Below, one piece after another: positions 32,301 through 42,545 of a stretch of 64,000 nt of DNA. The DNA is from Macrolepiota albuminosa (taxonomy: Eukaryota; Basidiomycota; Agaricomycetes; Agaricales; Agaricaceae). The stretch covers positions 893,791 to 957,790 of the forward strand of contig JAMWFC010000073.1 in assembly GCA_027475525.1 (NCBI GenBank), written 5' to 3'. The notes under the pieces are model-generated. The model ran no database searches. It saw only the letters and a program-made list of their open reading frames with translations, and was not told the DNA's origin. The translations under genes and the position numbers were made by a program. Numbering within the stretch: the first letter of the stretch is position 1; each line of letters opens with the position of its first letter.

Positions 32301-33294
32301 GTTGGCGTGCATCCAACGCCGTCCTTAATGTACCATCTTTCTTCGGAATGCACAATAGCGGAGCAGCTTGGGAGGCTGGTTGAGCCTCCCACCAGTGGGC
32401 TCTCAGGTACCGATTGGTCTTGTCTCGGAGCTGCTGCTGCAGCGCCATTGGGCATCGAGGCAAATGATATTTATACACCTTATTCTCATCAATAAGGTTG
32501 ATTTCATGGTTGACCTCTCGCCAAGGAGGTAACTCCTCCTTGGTTCCGTTCAGAATATCCGCAAATTCCTGCTGCCACTGCAATCGTAGGTCCGGAATGT
32601 CCTCCTTTGTAAAACCACTGGTTTTACCTTTGCCCTTCCGGTTCACATCCTTGCCTAGGCGCCCGGACAGCTTTGCTTGTACGGCTGGATGGCCATACTT
32701 CTCTCTGAGGGCAGTAATCCTCAGCTCGCTGTCATCCGGCGTGTGCAGCCGCACAGGTACTTCCCTCTTACTTCTCTGCGACGTCACAGATAGTCCGTCG
32801 AAGAACACCTCACTCAGCGACGATATCTCGTCGTCACTAGCCTGACAATACGACTCCTCCTTCGACGTCCATTGTGGTCCATTCCACGCATACATCGACG
32901 CCACTAGGTCATTCCACTCAGCAGGCATTCGTGGATCAAATGCCCATTCAAATGTGGGATGAGGTACTGGTCGATCCCAGATTGACCAATTCGTATGTGT
33001 GGAGGACGCCTCATCCTCCATCAGTCGTTGATCGTCGTCATCTGTTACCAAGTCGTCAACCTTCACTCGCGACGACATTGGTTGGCACTCTGTGCTTGCC
33101 GCATGCTGAGGCCGCTTGTCCTCAGACTTACTCTGCTTTTCACACTTCATCTCCTTCATCTCGGGGCTCTCCCCCCTCTTCAGAGTACGTTCGTACTCTA
33201 CAGCTTTGCTTTCCAGCATCAACACCGCCGGACTATCCATGGGCAAGCTCACACGGGCTTGCTCTTCATCCTCTCCATCCTCAACCGTAGGCAC
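29377..33294 (-). CDS. Gypsy B pol: RT, RNase H, integrase, chromodomain-like tail (open)
   Basis: 1305 codons uninterrupted. Residues ~1-200 acidic leader; RT ~200-520 with FRSKIDLTDAYEQVRI and YLDDIFIYSD (~residue 425); RNase H ~570-690 (DASKTGVGAMY, TDHKALEFF); integrase zinc module ~875-920 (HEVVGHFG...CQTCVACQRSK); core with DFVGPF, VSDRDTKFTS (~1003), DGQTERANRSI (~1040); C-terminal chromodomain-like EQEWFVEDILGHR..LEFEVRWSAGDTTWE (~1240-1290). It copies the RNA and inserts the cDNA; the chromodomain would direct integration to modified chromatin. It lies in the same frame as protease and has no ATG at its head, consistent with synthesis by readthrough of the UGA at 33313. Confidence 0.93.
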   Translation of the reverse strand: MPTVEDGEDEEQARVSLPMDSPAVLMLESKAVEYERTLKRGESPEMKEMKCEKQSKSEDKRPQHAASTECQPMSSRVKVDDLVTDDDDQRLMEDEASSTHTNWSIWDRPVPHPTFEWAFDPRMPAEWNDLVASMYAWNGPQWTSKEESYCQASDDEISSLSEVFFDGLSVTSQRSKREVPVRLHTPDDSELRITALREKYGHPAVQAKLSGRLGKDVNRKGKGKTSGFTKEDIPDLRLQWQQEFADILNGTKEELPPWREVNHEINLIDENKVYKYHLPRCPMALQQQLRDKTNRYLRAHWWEAQPASQAAPLLCIPKKDGTLRTALDARQRNDNTVKDVTPLPDQEVIREDVARAKFRSKIDLTDAYEQVRIRLSDIPKTVFSSITGTYVSNIMQIGDCNAPATFQRLMTSIFRDVIGRFVHIYLDDIFIYSDSIEEHEEHLRVIFEQLRSNLLYLKWKKCELYAETVDCLGHKIDSQGIHPDQDKIDRIREWRVPRNYNDVQRFVGLVNYIGNCLPDITAYTGPMMSITQNGALFIWRPIHQRCFEMIKRICSKTPVIRPIDPRRDEPIWLICDASKTGVGAMYGQGSSWQNCRPAGFMSRKFTSAQQNYAVHELETLAILEALLKWEDKLMGYKIHIITDHKALEFFKTQATLSPRQRRWIDYMSRYNFDITYVKGELNKVADCLSRYFESNRAGEHHDTHEYVDADIRIDPHGDDLPYHRYREVKEHVVELRAMQATELRRSRRLQEWQEGRDIEAEQLEQAQQKEATKPHQSETGSSCGPDSHNMTLADALSPTGEYCNPPVPQTDEYLQKVMRGYRRDAFYTEIRQNADAHPRFSVDENGLVRITNVRGHDVVCLPRDRALLTKVVTQAHEVVGHFGTNKTLEYLRQWYWWPQMQKEVMQFCQTCVACQRSKTSNRKPAEKLHSLPIPTKPWDSIGMDFVGPFSESKGYNYLWVVICRMMSMVHLIPVHTTITASALSWIYLKEIVRLHGLPSSIVSDRDTKFTSHWWRELHKLLGAKLLMSTSFHPQMDGQTERANRSIAQIFRTVVRPDQRNWVDRIPLTEFAINASVSETTKYAPFELNGGYMPSMLRELKADGAVHKGVKDFAQQALANLANAHDAIIAARVVQARHANDRRSEEPELTPGTLVYLSTENLNLPKGRARKLCPKFIGPYRVLVAEPSTSNYVLELPAALQARRIVPKFHVSLLRRYNANDDAMFPNRVTPEPYDFGASDEQEWFVEDILGHRWQEGTHLEFEVRWSAGDTTWESYHTCAKLAALDWYLELQGMKRPNQLAKRSRA

Positions 33295-33309
33295 TTTCTT
33301 GCCTCCGTC

Positions 33310-33318
33310 TAGTCAGTG
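33310..33318 (-). promoter_or_regulatory. Candidate stop-codon readthrough site between B protease and pol
   Basis: On the minus strand CAC-TGA-CTA-GAC separates two long frames in the same phase. UGA followed by CUA is a known strong readthrough context in viral and cellular mRNAs. A and A2 have TGA-CTT at the aligned position. The stop is conserved, unlike the other nonsense codons in this element, which are CGA to TGA changes. Confidence 0.55.
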
Positions 33319-35471
33319 TCGCCTGACTAGCACCTTCTTCTCTGTGGCGCGGTGTCGATGGAGACGTCCATCTCCATTATTTATGGTCACTCGCACTGCA
33401 GGGATGGTGGTGCCATCCACCACTATCTCATTCTTCTTGAAGTTCAGCAGAACGTTGTGCTTCCTCATATACGGCGTGCCTATAATCATGTTGTAACGAT
33501 CAAAGTTCGCCACATCAAGGTACTCCCTTGTCCTTGATTTCGCACAGACGATATTCGCCTGCGTACCAAACTGTACCGCAGCTCGGCTGCCCACAGTACC
33601 CAATTGAAGGAGTAGTGGCTCCTTCAACTCACTGACAGAAATATCGTGCACTTGGCAAAACTGGGGTGTCACCCCAGTAGTCGTACTACCTGAATCCCAC
33701 AATGTCCACGCCTTGTGGCCATTCACCTCAACGTACGACGCCAGGCACTCCTTATCCTCGCGCTTCAACACCGGTCTCACCAGCTTCTCTGGAGCCTTGC
33801 GAAGGTGTACCTTATACACCTTAACATTGGCTGCTCCAACGGGACGGTCTAATGCGCTGGCCGGGTAGTCCGTCAGAGCTCCCATGAACTCTGAGTCTGA
33901 CTCCCAGGCGTAATGATCGTTGTCGTATACGTCAACCTCCACGTATTCATCATCTGACAACTCCTCCACCACAGAGGCGTTTTCATCCTCTGGTGCATCA
34001 GGTATGAGGTTCTCCACCTCATCGTCTTCCATATCAGGTTCATTCCTGGAGTCTATCCCTTCAGCATCCGGGATAGCAGTGTGCCCCGCCCATACATAGG
34101 CACGTGGCTTACCCATAGGCTTTCCACCACCCACTGGGCATGCATTCGCAAAATGCCCAGGCTGACCACATTTGAAGCACTTACTCGCCACAAAAGGGCA
34201 AGCTGCTTCATACTTCGGTGGCCCAGTCGGTGTCGGCAATTTGGCCTCACCAGCAGCCTGATGCGGTCGAACACCCTCTCAGCGCGGACCTCTCTGAGCA
34301 TCCTGTGCCGGTGCATCCCTATGGTCCCCTGGCCGGTCGCTCTGGAAGCGTCGGTCTTGCCGAGGTGCTGCTCTTACCACAAACCTCGGGTTCGTATTGC
34401 CCACCATCTCCTTTCGACGAGCCCAGAAGGTGCCTACCTTCCGAGGCTCGGCCTTGTTTACCGATCGAACCTTTGAGCTATGTAGCCCAAAGTGTCGCGC
34501 TATTTTGTGGGCTTGCTCGTAGCGCAATGCATGTGCTACGAATTCCTCGACGGTATTTACTTCGGGCGATAGTCCGTCATCACAAATGAGGGACTCTCTC
34601 ATTGCGTCAGGTATTCCCCGCAGGAAGGTATCAATCATTACCCAGTTGTCTGGGTAAATAGACATATTCTGTGCGTGGTCTATCAAGGTATCATAGAAAC
34701 CTTGAACACCTAATCGTTCGGTGTAGGAGGTTGCAATGAACGCCTCCCGAGCATCCTGCATGGTGGATGCACTCACGAACCGGTTATATAATTCAAGGAT
34801 TACATCCTTGAACGTCCATTGCTGTCATGCACGATTGTAGTGCAAGACATGATGGCGGAACCAGGCTTTGGCTGGTCCGTCCAGGAACTCCGGAAGCACG
34901 AACACACGTTCTCGATCCAGACAATCCCCCCCATACTGGCATACTGCCAGATGGTTGCACACATCCATCGTCCAATTTTCCAAGTCGCTAAACTTGGACT
35001 CCCCTCTGTACGGTTGGATGTGTTTTGACTCCACCTTACGCGGTTTGATGCCTTCGGGCAGGCGTAATGCTACGCCTACCGCATCGTCGATTATACTACT
35101 GAGGCGCTGGTGCATATTCTCAGTATACACCTTTGTCGCCTCAGTTATTCCAGGCATTCTATTTCTGCCTTCCGCAGGAGGTACCACGGAAAATGCACGT
35201 ACAGGTCGGTGACCTGTGTAGTGCACTTTCTCTGCACCCTTCCAATGCAGGGGGCTCTCCTGTCCCCCTAGCTCTTCTATCACCTGCTTTCCAGGGCCTC
35301 GGCTCGGATCCGCCGTGGGCGGATTCCCTCTCCTGGTGTCAGGCTGTCGTGTCCGTTGGACATATTGCCTTCTCATCTCGTCGATGGGCGTTATCCCATC
35401 GAATACAATTCCCTGGTCGTCTATCCAGGAGTGCCCCTGGCGCTTCAGGTCTTGGTTCCACATGCGCTGAT
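33313..35471 (-). pseudogene. Gypsy B gag C-terminal part and protease (two nonsense codons)
   Basis: Continues gag after the D insertion: WNQDLKRQGHSWIDDQG, capsid-like FSDLENWTMDVCNHLAV..LPEFLDGPAKAWFRH (35000-34850), DAREAFIATSYTERLGVQG, knuckle CFKCGQPGHFANACP (34140-34185), acidic linker, then protease LWDSGSTTTGVTPQF and NMIIGTPYM. TGA at 34825-34827 and 34279-34281 both replace CGA Arg; otherwise the whole run is one frame ending at TGA 33313. Confidence 0.88.
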
Positions 35472-36199
35472 TGTCAGGTTCCGCTGAGTCGGGGGCTTTC
35501 CGGGAAAGCGACGCCCTTACGATGCGGACTTGATCTACGGATACTCGGGTGTCTGGAACTCCGGGGCTAGGACTCCGGGGTTCAAGACGAGGACAGGGGT
35601 AATCCCGGGAGAGGGGACTAGAGTCCGGGGGTTTTGGATGAGAGTGGCTGGGAGTTAGAAGAGGTCGAGTCGTGAACCGGAGGTTCTAAGACGAGACCAA
35701 GTTAGTAACTTAAGAGTCGCGAAGTGCGTACCAAACTTATAGCATGCGAATACCAAGGCGTGCCAGTCGAAGCGTACCAAACGAGGCGTACCAGTCAAAC
35801 AAGGGGCACGCAATATCCAAAGTAACAGTTGTGCAATATCAAGCGAATACAACAGGGAGCTACACTATAAGTACTACGGGGCCGGGTCTCGGGGGTTCCG
35901 GGATGTCTAGGATGGGTTCCGGGGGTCATTGAGTAGCGGCAGGGGCTGTATACCGGAATCGCGCGTGTGGGGCACGCGATCAATTGGCGCGGATGGAGCT
36001 GTGATGCGTGATGGCCGGCACGAGTCACGTGATCTGATCGTTGATTGGGGCTGGTGATGGCTGATGGCGGTCCTTGATGCGCGTGATGGCGGTGTCGGCG
36101 GTCGTGATGGTGGGGCGTGTCCTGCGGGGTCAGAGGGAGGGTCCCGGAGGGTGTTCCGGGGGTGTCCTGGGGTGGGCCCGGAGGGGAGGGGTCGTGACA
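35472..36199 (-). repeat. 3' LTR of chromovirus D
   Basis: 728 bp; minus strand TGTCACGACC...AACCTGACA. Compared by eye with the partner LTR: 22 substitutions, all transitions, 17 at CpG, plus small indels including a 14-bp tandem copy difference. The purine tract GAGGGGGGGGTGA abuts it at 36200-36212. Confidence 0.94.
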
Positions 36200-36327
36200 T
36201 CACCCCCCCCTCAGCGCCGAGACCCTCCGAGGCGCGCGTAGCCAGTGGTTCGGACCGGGGGTCAACCGTGGGATCCGGCACCTGACCTGCCACGTATCGA
36301 AAAAAAATTTTACCGTCAAGTTCAACC

Positions 36328-38059
36328 ATGTCGCGTACGCCAACGCATTCCCCGACGCCCCCGCAAACGAACGAGGTCACGCCCCTCATGGCGTGGGAAG
36401 CCCGGGACGCGCGTTACCAGGCTCGTCTTGACCGGGAGCGCGTGGCAGCGCTCACACAACAACGTGAGTGCTCTCGCGATGGTCCGCTTACCACGGCTGA
36501 CTTTTCCCCTTCAGAACAACGATCTTCCCCCGCTCCGGAGGCGGGTCCCAGCCGTCTTCCGGAGCCTGCCTCTGGTGGCCCCCCGGCGTCGTCATCCGGT
36601 CGTCCCGCGCCTACCTTCGCGCGGATGACCGTCCGCCCCCCGCGCCCACCTCCCCCTCCTCGTCCTAGGCTGACCGCCCCCCGTTTCCGCCGCTCCGGGA
36701 TGGCGGTGGGGGCCATTTCCGAAGTCCCGGAGGACCGACGCGTGGGGTGGGCGGACGCTTCGCAAGAACAGTTTGGGGAGGCTCTGGAGAGGCCTCGGGG
36801 TCTGCCCACCCATGCCTGGTGTGTGAGTAACGGGCCGGTAAGCGAGTTCATACCTCTGGTTTCGCCGCTGACCTCGGCACAGTGTCTGCACTGCGCTTGC
36901 CGGGGGGTTATCTGCTCGTTCGAGGCCCCAGGCCCCTCGTCCTGCTGGGACACGTCTGTGTGCGAGGCATGCCGCCTCAATCATGAACGGTGTTCCGTGT
37001 CAGCGTTGTGGAGGGCGCGTTGTGTCTCGAGGGAGCAAGGATGGCCGCTGGGGGGGATTACCCGGAGGATGGGCGTCGAGGAGAGGGATTGGGTGGCGGA
37101 GCCGGAGGGGGGGTCGCAGGGGGTGCCTGCAGGGGGTCCAGGAGGGGAGTCGGGGAGCGGGGGTCTCCTTCGGGTGGGGGGCCGGGGCTGGCCCGTGGTC
37201 CTCATCACGCGCTGGGTGACCCGGGCCGGAGGGAGCCGGGAGGGGCGCGGGGGACGCCCTGACAAGGGGAAGCGGCGGGCGTCGCCAAGCCCGTCCCCTG
37301 GGCCTTCCAAGAGGGCGCGTCTGCCCTCTGAGACCCCATCCCCAGGTTCCCCGCCGCGCCTGTCCCCAGCGGTGTTCTCCCGGCTGTCCGGGAGGCCCCT
37401 GGGTGTCAGTATTGGGGACCTGCAGGAGCGTCTGGGGCGGGCCGAACGGGAGCGTGAGGAGGGGATTAGGGAGGAGGCTGCCATTTGGAGGGGCCTGGAG
37501 GAGGGTCGGGAGGCAGCACTCCGGGACCTGGAGGAGGCCAGGGCTGCCCGGGGGGAGGCCGAGGCTGAGCTGGAGGCGCTGAGGGCAAGGCTGGGACAGG
37601 GGGCGGGATTCCCGGAGAGTCAGGAGGGGCTGGTGGAGACCCTGCGTCGGGACGTGGTGGTCGCCCGTATGGCGTCGTTGAGTGAGTACCTCCCTCTTCA
37701 GATTCGACCCTCCACTGACGCCCCCAGGCTGGGCCCGGGAGCATCGTTTGCTCCTGGACGGGGCAGCCGCGGCACTTGCGGCGCTGCAGGAGGGGCAGCG
37801 CCCAGAGGTGACTACCCCTGGGGTGGAGCGGGGCCTTGGCTTGCTGGGGCGGGTGGTGTCGGCCCACCGGCGGAGAAACGTGCCGGCCCCGGGCTCCTGG
37901 TTCGAGAGGGTTTTGGACAAGGGGGAGCCCCTGCCGTCCTGGGAACAACTGGCGGAGGAGACGTTGCGGGAGCATGGCCCGGGCGGGAGGGGAGAGGGGT
38001 TCCAGGGGTGGCCTGGGGAGGGGGAAGGAAGCGAGGAGGTTCCGGGGCCCCAGCTATAG
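36328..38059 (+). CDS. Antisense spliced gene in D: Cys6 zinc-cluster and coiled-coil protein
   Basis: Plus strand, opposite to D gag-pol. ATG 36328 in good context. Three candidate introns share GTGAGT donors, CTGAC branch points and CAG acceptors: 36464-36514 (51 nt), 36823-36882 (60 nt), 37682-37727 (46 nt). The third is required to keep frame; removing all gives 524 residues ending at TAG 38057-38059. Pro-rich N-terminus; then CLHCACRGVIC and CEACRLNHERC, i.e. two CX2CX6C halves as in fungal Zn(II)2Cys6 clusters, though the spacer between the halves is longer (15 residues); a basic patch (KGKRRASPSPSPGPSKRAR); a Glu/Arg/Ala-rich coiled coil (37440-37620); and WAREHRLLLDGAAAALAALQ. Function unknown; DNA binding is inference. 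It ends 277 bp from the convergent integrase end. Confidence 0.7.
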
Positions 38060-38335
38060 GGGGTTCCCCTTTTTTTTTTTGTCGTATCGTTTTTCTTTTT
38101 TGTTCTTTCTTCTTGTTCTGTTCCTACGCTGTAGAATATTGTACATACTTGGTCTCCCGGGATCAGAGAGTGGTGCAAGGGGATGAGAGAGAACTGGGAA
38201 GGGGCACCCTGCTCAGTCTCCCGGGCACTACTATGAAAAGGTACTAAAAAAAAACGGTAAGGGCTAGAAAGGGGAAGCAGAAAGTATACATGGGAGTTGA
38301 ATCCCTACTGAACCCAGAGGCGGGGGTTACGCCCA

Positions 38336-39775
38336 CTACTGCCATCTGTGAGTCCTGCGCCCGGGGAGGTCGTTTCCCGGGTGCCGTTGTTGAAAGTCCC
38401 GGAGTTTGTCGAGGGCGCCTTCGAGGTTTTTGCGTGGTTCCCAGGTGTCGTCTTCCGGGCCATATCCCTTCCACCGTACGAGGAAGTGGGGTCGTCCACG
38501 AATGTTCCGGGAGTCGAGGATGCCTTCAACTTCGTAGTGGTACTCGTCCTCGACCTCGACCGGGGGAGGGGGTTCGGGTCGTCGTTCGGAGAAGGGATCC
38601 GGGGGGTGTCGTTCCAGGAGGCGGACGTGGAAAACCGGGTGCAGGCCTTTAAGTCCCGGGGGGAGCTCGATCTTGTAGGCGTGGGATGAGACCTTCTTCA
38701 AAATTTTGAACGGGCTGAGGCACTTGTAATCAAGTTTTGGAGAGGGCCGGCGGGTGCGGAGGTGGCGTCGATCTAACCATACCTTTGTCCCGGGGGTCCA
38801 GTCGGGGGTGTCTTCCCGCTTCCGATCGGCGTGTTTCACGTAGGCCCAGTTTGCGGTGTCGATCTCTTCTCGGAGAAACTCGTGAAGGGATTGGAGATCC
38901 CGGGCGACCTCATGGGCGGCGTGCGACGGGATGTCCCGGAGCGAGAGTGTCAGTCGAGGGTGGTATCCCTTGTTGGCAAAGAAGGGGGATACCCCGGTGG
39001 CAGAGTGCGGCGTGTTGTTGTAGGTGAACTCGGCCAGGGGGAGCTCGGCGCGCCAGTCGTCCTGCAAGTAGTTGACGTACAGTCGGAGGTACTGCTCGAG
39101 GGACTGATTGACCCTTTCGGTTTGGCCGTCGGTTTCAGGGTGGTAGGCGGTAGAGAGGTTAGTCTTTACTTCAAGTGCCTTACACAGGGAAGTCCAAAAC
39201 TTGGACACGAAGAGGGGGCCCCGGTCGGAGACGATGTCGTCCGGGAGACCATGCTTGGCAAAGACGTGCTCGAGGAACAGCCAGGCGAAGTCCGGGGCGG
39301 TATCCATGGTGTGGCAGGGTAGGAAGATGCCCTGTTTGGTTAGCCTGCACACAACGACGAGAATGGCATCGAACCCTTCAGATTCCGGGAGCTCGACGAT
39401 GTGGTCCAGAGATATTGAGGACCAGGGGCGTCGTCCGACCGGCAGGGGTTTCAGGAGTCCGTACAGTCGGTGTCGGGGGACCTTGGCCCGGAGGCAGGGC
39501 TCGCATGATCGAATGTAACGGGTCACGTCCTTCTTCAACCCTGGCCAGAAGTAAGTCCGGGAGATGAGCTGGAGGGTCTTACGTATTCCAGGATGTCCCC
39601 GGAGTTTGTGGTCGTGGTGTTGGCGGAGGACGTCGTAGCGAAGTCGGGCGTGATCCGGGACGTAGATGCGGCCGTCCCGGAGGAGGAGTTTCTCGTCGGG
39701 GGACAAGGAGAAGGCGGGGTCCCGGTCGGTTCCGTCGGGAGAGTTTCGGGGGTCGTGATCGGTGAAGTACTTGTC
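38336..39775 (-). CDS. Chromovirus D integrase with canonical chromodomain
   Basis: Zinc module [35 protein letters not shown]; core Asp in SLDHIVELP, Asp in [13 protein letters not shown], Glu in [19 protein letters not shown]-like [19 protein letters not shown] and [10 protein letters not shown]; then the chromodomain [38 protein letters not shown], with the aromatic residues expected for a methyl-lysine cage. Continuous from about 39775 to its stop at 38336. It inserts D cDNA; the chromodomain would target methylated H3 chromatin. Confidence 0.92.
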   Translation of the reverse strand, partial: DKYFTDHDPRNSPDGTDRDPAFSLSPDEKLLLRDGRIYVPDHARLRYDVLRQHHDHKLRGHPGIRKTLQLISRTYFWPGLKKDVTRYIRSCEPCLRAKVPRHRLYGLLKPLPVGRRPWSSISLDHIVELPESEGFDAILVVVCRLTKQGIFLPCHTMDTAPDFAWLFLEHVFAKHGLPDDIVSDRGPLFVSKFWTSLCKALEVKTNLSTAYHPETDGQTERVNQSLEQYLRLYVNYLQDDWRAELPLAEFTYNNTPHSATGVSPFFANKGYHPRLTLSLRDIPSHAAHEVARDLQSLHEFLREEIDTANWAYVKHADRKREDTPDWTPGTKVWLDRRHLRTRRPSPKLDYKCLSPFKILKKVSSHAYKIELPPGLKGLHPVFHVRLLERHPPDPFSERRPEPPPPVEVEDEYHYEVEGILDSRNIRGRPHFLVRWKGYGPEDDTWEPRKNLEGALDKLRDFQQRHPGNDLPGRRTHRWQ

Positions 39776-41080
39776 TCAGGGAGCGCGGCGGATCTGGTTC
39801 AGGGTTCCTTCATCATTTAAGATCAGTACGGCATTCAGATGTTCGGGAGGGATCACCACGCGATGATTGAACGCATTGCGTTCTGCCTCAAACGACTTCT
39901 TGGGGTAGACGTCCGGACGACGGGTGAGGGCATCGGGTTTGGCGCCAAGTCGTCCCGGGCGATACTGGATCGTGAAGTTGTATTCTGAGAGGATCTCGGA
40001 CCATCGGGCCTGCCGTCGACTGAGTTGCTTGGTCGTGGTGAAGTACTGCAGGTTATTATGATCCGAATAGACCTGGATCTGGTGCCGGGCTCCCTCGAGG
40101 TAGGCCCGCCATTGCTTGAAGGCTTCGACGATGGCGAGGAGTTCCTTGTCGTAAATGTCGTAGTTGAGCTTGGCGTCGATCATGGACCGGGTGTAGAAAG
40201 CGACTGGCCGGGGTTCCCCACCGTCAGGCTCCATCTGTGAGAGGATCCCGGCGATGGCGTAGTCGGACGCGTCACATTCTAGGATGATCGGGAGGGCCAG
40301 GTCGTAGTGCCGGAGTACCGGGGCGACTGTGAAAGCCTCCTTGAGCAAGTTAAAGACGCTCTGGCACTTACTGTCCCAGTTCCAGGCAATGTCCTTGCGC
40401 GTGAGCCGGTTGAGGGGTTTCGTGATCCCGGAGTAGTTATCTATAAACCTCCGGTAGAAGTTAGCAAAACCCAGGAAGGACTGTACTTCCTTGACGTTCC
40501 GGGGCTGCGGCCAGTTGACGATGGCCTTGACCTTGTGGGGGTCCATGCAAACGCCATTCGGGGATACTATGACGCCAAGATACTCAACCTCTTCCGTATG
40601 GAATGAACACTTCTTGGGCTTGGCATGGAGGTTGTGCTCCCGGAGGCGCTCGAGGACTTGCCGGACATGCTTCTGGTGATCCTCCGGTGAGTCGGAATAA
40701 ATGAGGATGTTGTCCAGGTAGATGATCACGAAGACGTCACTCATGTCGTGGAAGATGTCGTTCATGAAGTATTGGAACGTGGCGGGGGAGTTAGTCATTC
40801 CAAAAGGCATCACAAGGTACTCAAACAGACCATACCGCGTGCGGAACGCGGTTTTCCACTCGTGTCCCGGGGCGATGCGGACGTTGTTGTAACCGGAGCG
40901 GAGGTCGATCTTTGTATAAACCTTGGCACTGCGGAGTCGATCGACCAGATCGCCAATGAGCGGGAGCGGGTAGCGGTTCTTCTTGGTGATCTTATTGAGT
41001 CCCCGGTAGTCGACACAGAGTCGGAGTGAGCCGTCCTTCTTCTTGGCGAATAGAACCGGGGCTCCGGCGGCGGAGGCGAA
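39776..41080 (-). pseudogene. Chromovirus D RT and RNase H (N-terminus damaged)
   Basis: Typical Ty3/gypsy [31 protein letters not shown] catalytic box (Asn where the second Asp usually stands: YLDN, a variant found in chromoviruses), [14 protein letters not shown]; RNase [16 protein letters not shown] and [10 protein letters not shown]. About 110 bp seems to be missing between DPSPPP and AGAPVLF (~41075), which also changes frame from the protease. TGA 39776-39778 stands for CGA before DKYFTDHD. Confidence 0.85.
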
Positions 41081-42545
41081 GGGTCGGATTCCTCGAGGTC
41101 GATGGTGTGATCATAGGGGCGGTGAGGGGGGATCTCCTTGGCGTCTCCTTCGGAGAATACGTCAGCGAACTCGTGATACTCCGGGGGAACTACTTCTCGG
41201 AGGATTTGCTCCTCGGTTTTCTGTCCCGGGGGAATGGCGTCCCCTTGTAGGTATTCTTCCGGGAGAGAAGGCGAGGTGTGCAGCTGAAACGTGGGAGTCC
41301 CATCCCTCATGAGGCGGGCGAAGGGGGCGGCCCCAATGATCCTAATGTCGAGTGCGCTCGGGTCGATCGGTGTTGCGGGATTATCGGCTGGAGCGGGTGT
41401 GACGCGTGTCTGAGACCGGCAGGGGTAGTTCGGCCCCTTGTACTTGTTCCAAGGAATGTTTGGGGGTCGATCGGGGGCTTTGCGGTCTCGGATGGGCGGG
41501 GGTGGTGCATGCGTGGGGGGCGTGGCAGTCGTCCCGGGGGTGTCGGGCGTCGGGTCGCTTCCTAGAGCCCGGAGGTGCACGGCGGTCGAGGGGTGGTCTT
41601 CGGGCCCCGGGAAGGTCATGGTGAGCGTCCTCCAATCGATGTCGGGGTTTGTGTCGCGCAGCCAGGGCAGCCCCAGCACCATCGGGGTCGATTCGTGAAG
41701 TTGCGTGACCAGGAAGTCGGAAGTGAACTCGTAGTTGTTGTCCAGGGTCACGCGTCCCAAGTGAGACCTTTTGATGGGGCCGGAGGAGGAGGGGGTGCCG
41801 TCGAGGCGTTGCAGGCGGAGGGGCTGGTTGAGGGAGTCGTGGGGGAGGTCGAGGGTGTCGCTGATGAAAACCCTGGTGGCTCCGCTGTCGATAAGGGCCG
41901 ATATCGGTCCCGGGGTGCCGTCCAGCCTGGCATTGATGACGAAGGATCGGGACGAGCGGGACTGGAGTCCGGGGGGTGGTGGGGGCTCGTCCGGGGGGTC
42001 CTTCGGGGTTGGTTTTGAGGAGTGGGGGATGTCGAAGGGGAGTTGCTGGTCGTCGGGGGTCGGGTCCCGGGTCAGGCGAAGGGTGAGGTGTCGCCAATCG
42101 ATGCGGGGGTTGGTGTCTCGGAGCCACGGGAGCCCTAGGACCAGGGGTGCGGAAGGGTGAAGTTTGGTCACCAGCATCCGGAGGGTGTGAGTCTGTCCGT
42201 TGGCGAAGGTAACGGGCATACGCACGAAGTGGGTGATGTCCCCCGCCGAAGAGGCGTCTCCGTCAAAGAGGCAGAGTCGTACCGGGACCGGGAGTCGCTG
42301 GGCGGGTTCTGGGGCGAGGGTAGACCATGCTTCGTCGATGAAGTTGTCGGTGGCGCCACTGTCGACGAGGGTGTGGAGGGGAGTTCCGGAGGGGGTGAGG
42401 TGGGTTTTGAGGAGGAGGGAGTGCGAGGAGTGAGAGGGTAGGTAAGCAGTGAGGGTGTCCTGTATGAGTGTCGTAGAGCGAAGATGTGAGACCGGGGCGG
42501 AGAAGACGTCGGGGTCGATTCCGCGATTTAGGGCGTCTTCCGGGT
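41081..42545 (-). CDS. Chromovirus D pol leader with two tandem retropepsin domains
   Basis: Two protease-like units in one frame. First (about 42480-42100): [15 protein letters not shown], then [17 protein letters not shown]. Second (about 41960-41630): [16 protein letters not shown], then [17 protein letters not shown]. Both keep the DSGAT catalytic motif and the second LGLPWL motif, about 470 bp apart. Retropepsins act as dimers; two domains on one chain could form a pepsin-like single-chain enzyme (inference). A third region with [20 protein letters not shown] precedes RT. The frame overlaps the gag end in -1 phase (gag ends ATT TAG; pol reads GAT TTA GAC), suggesting -1 frameshifting. 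Confidence 0.85.

Noticed and set aside
37000..38178. Long minus-strand frame opposite the antisense gene of D
   Set aside because: Pro/Arg/Gly-rich shadow of a GC-rich gene; no domain, and it would lie between pol and LTR without continuity.
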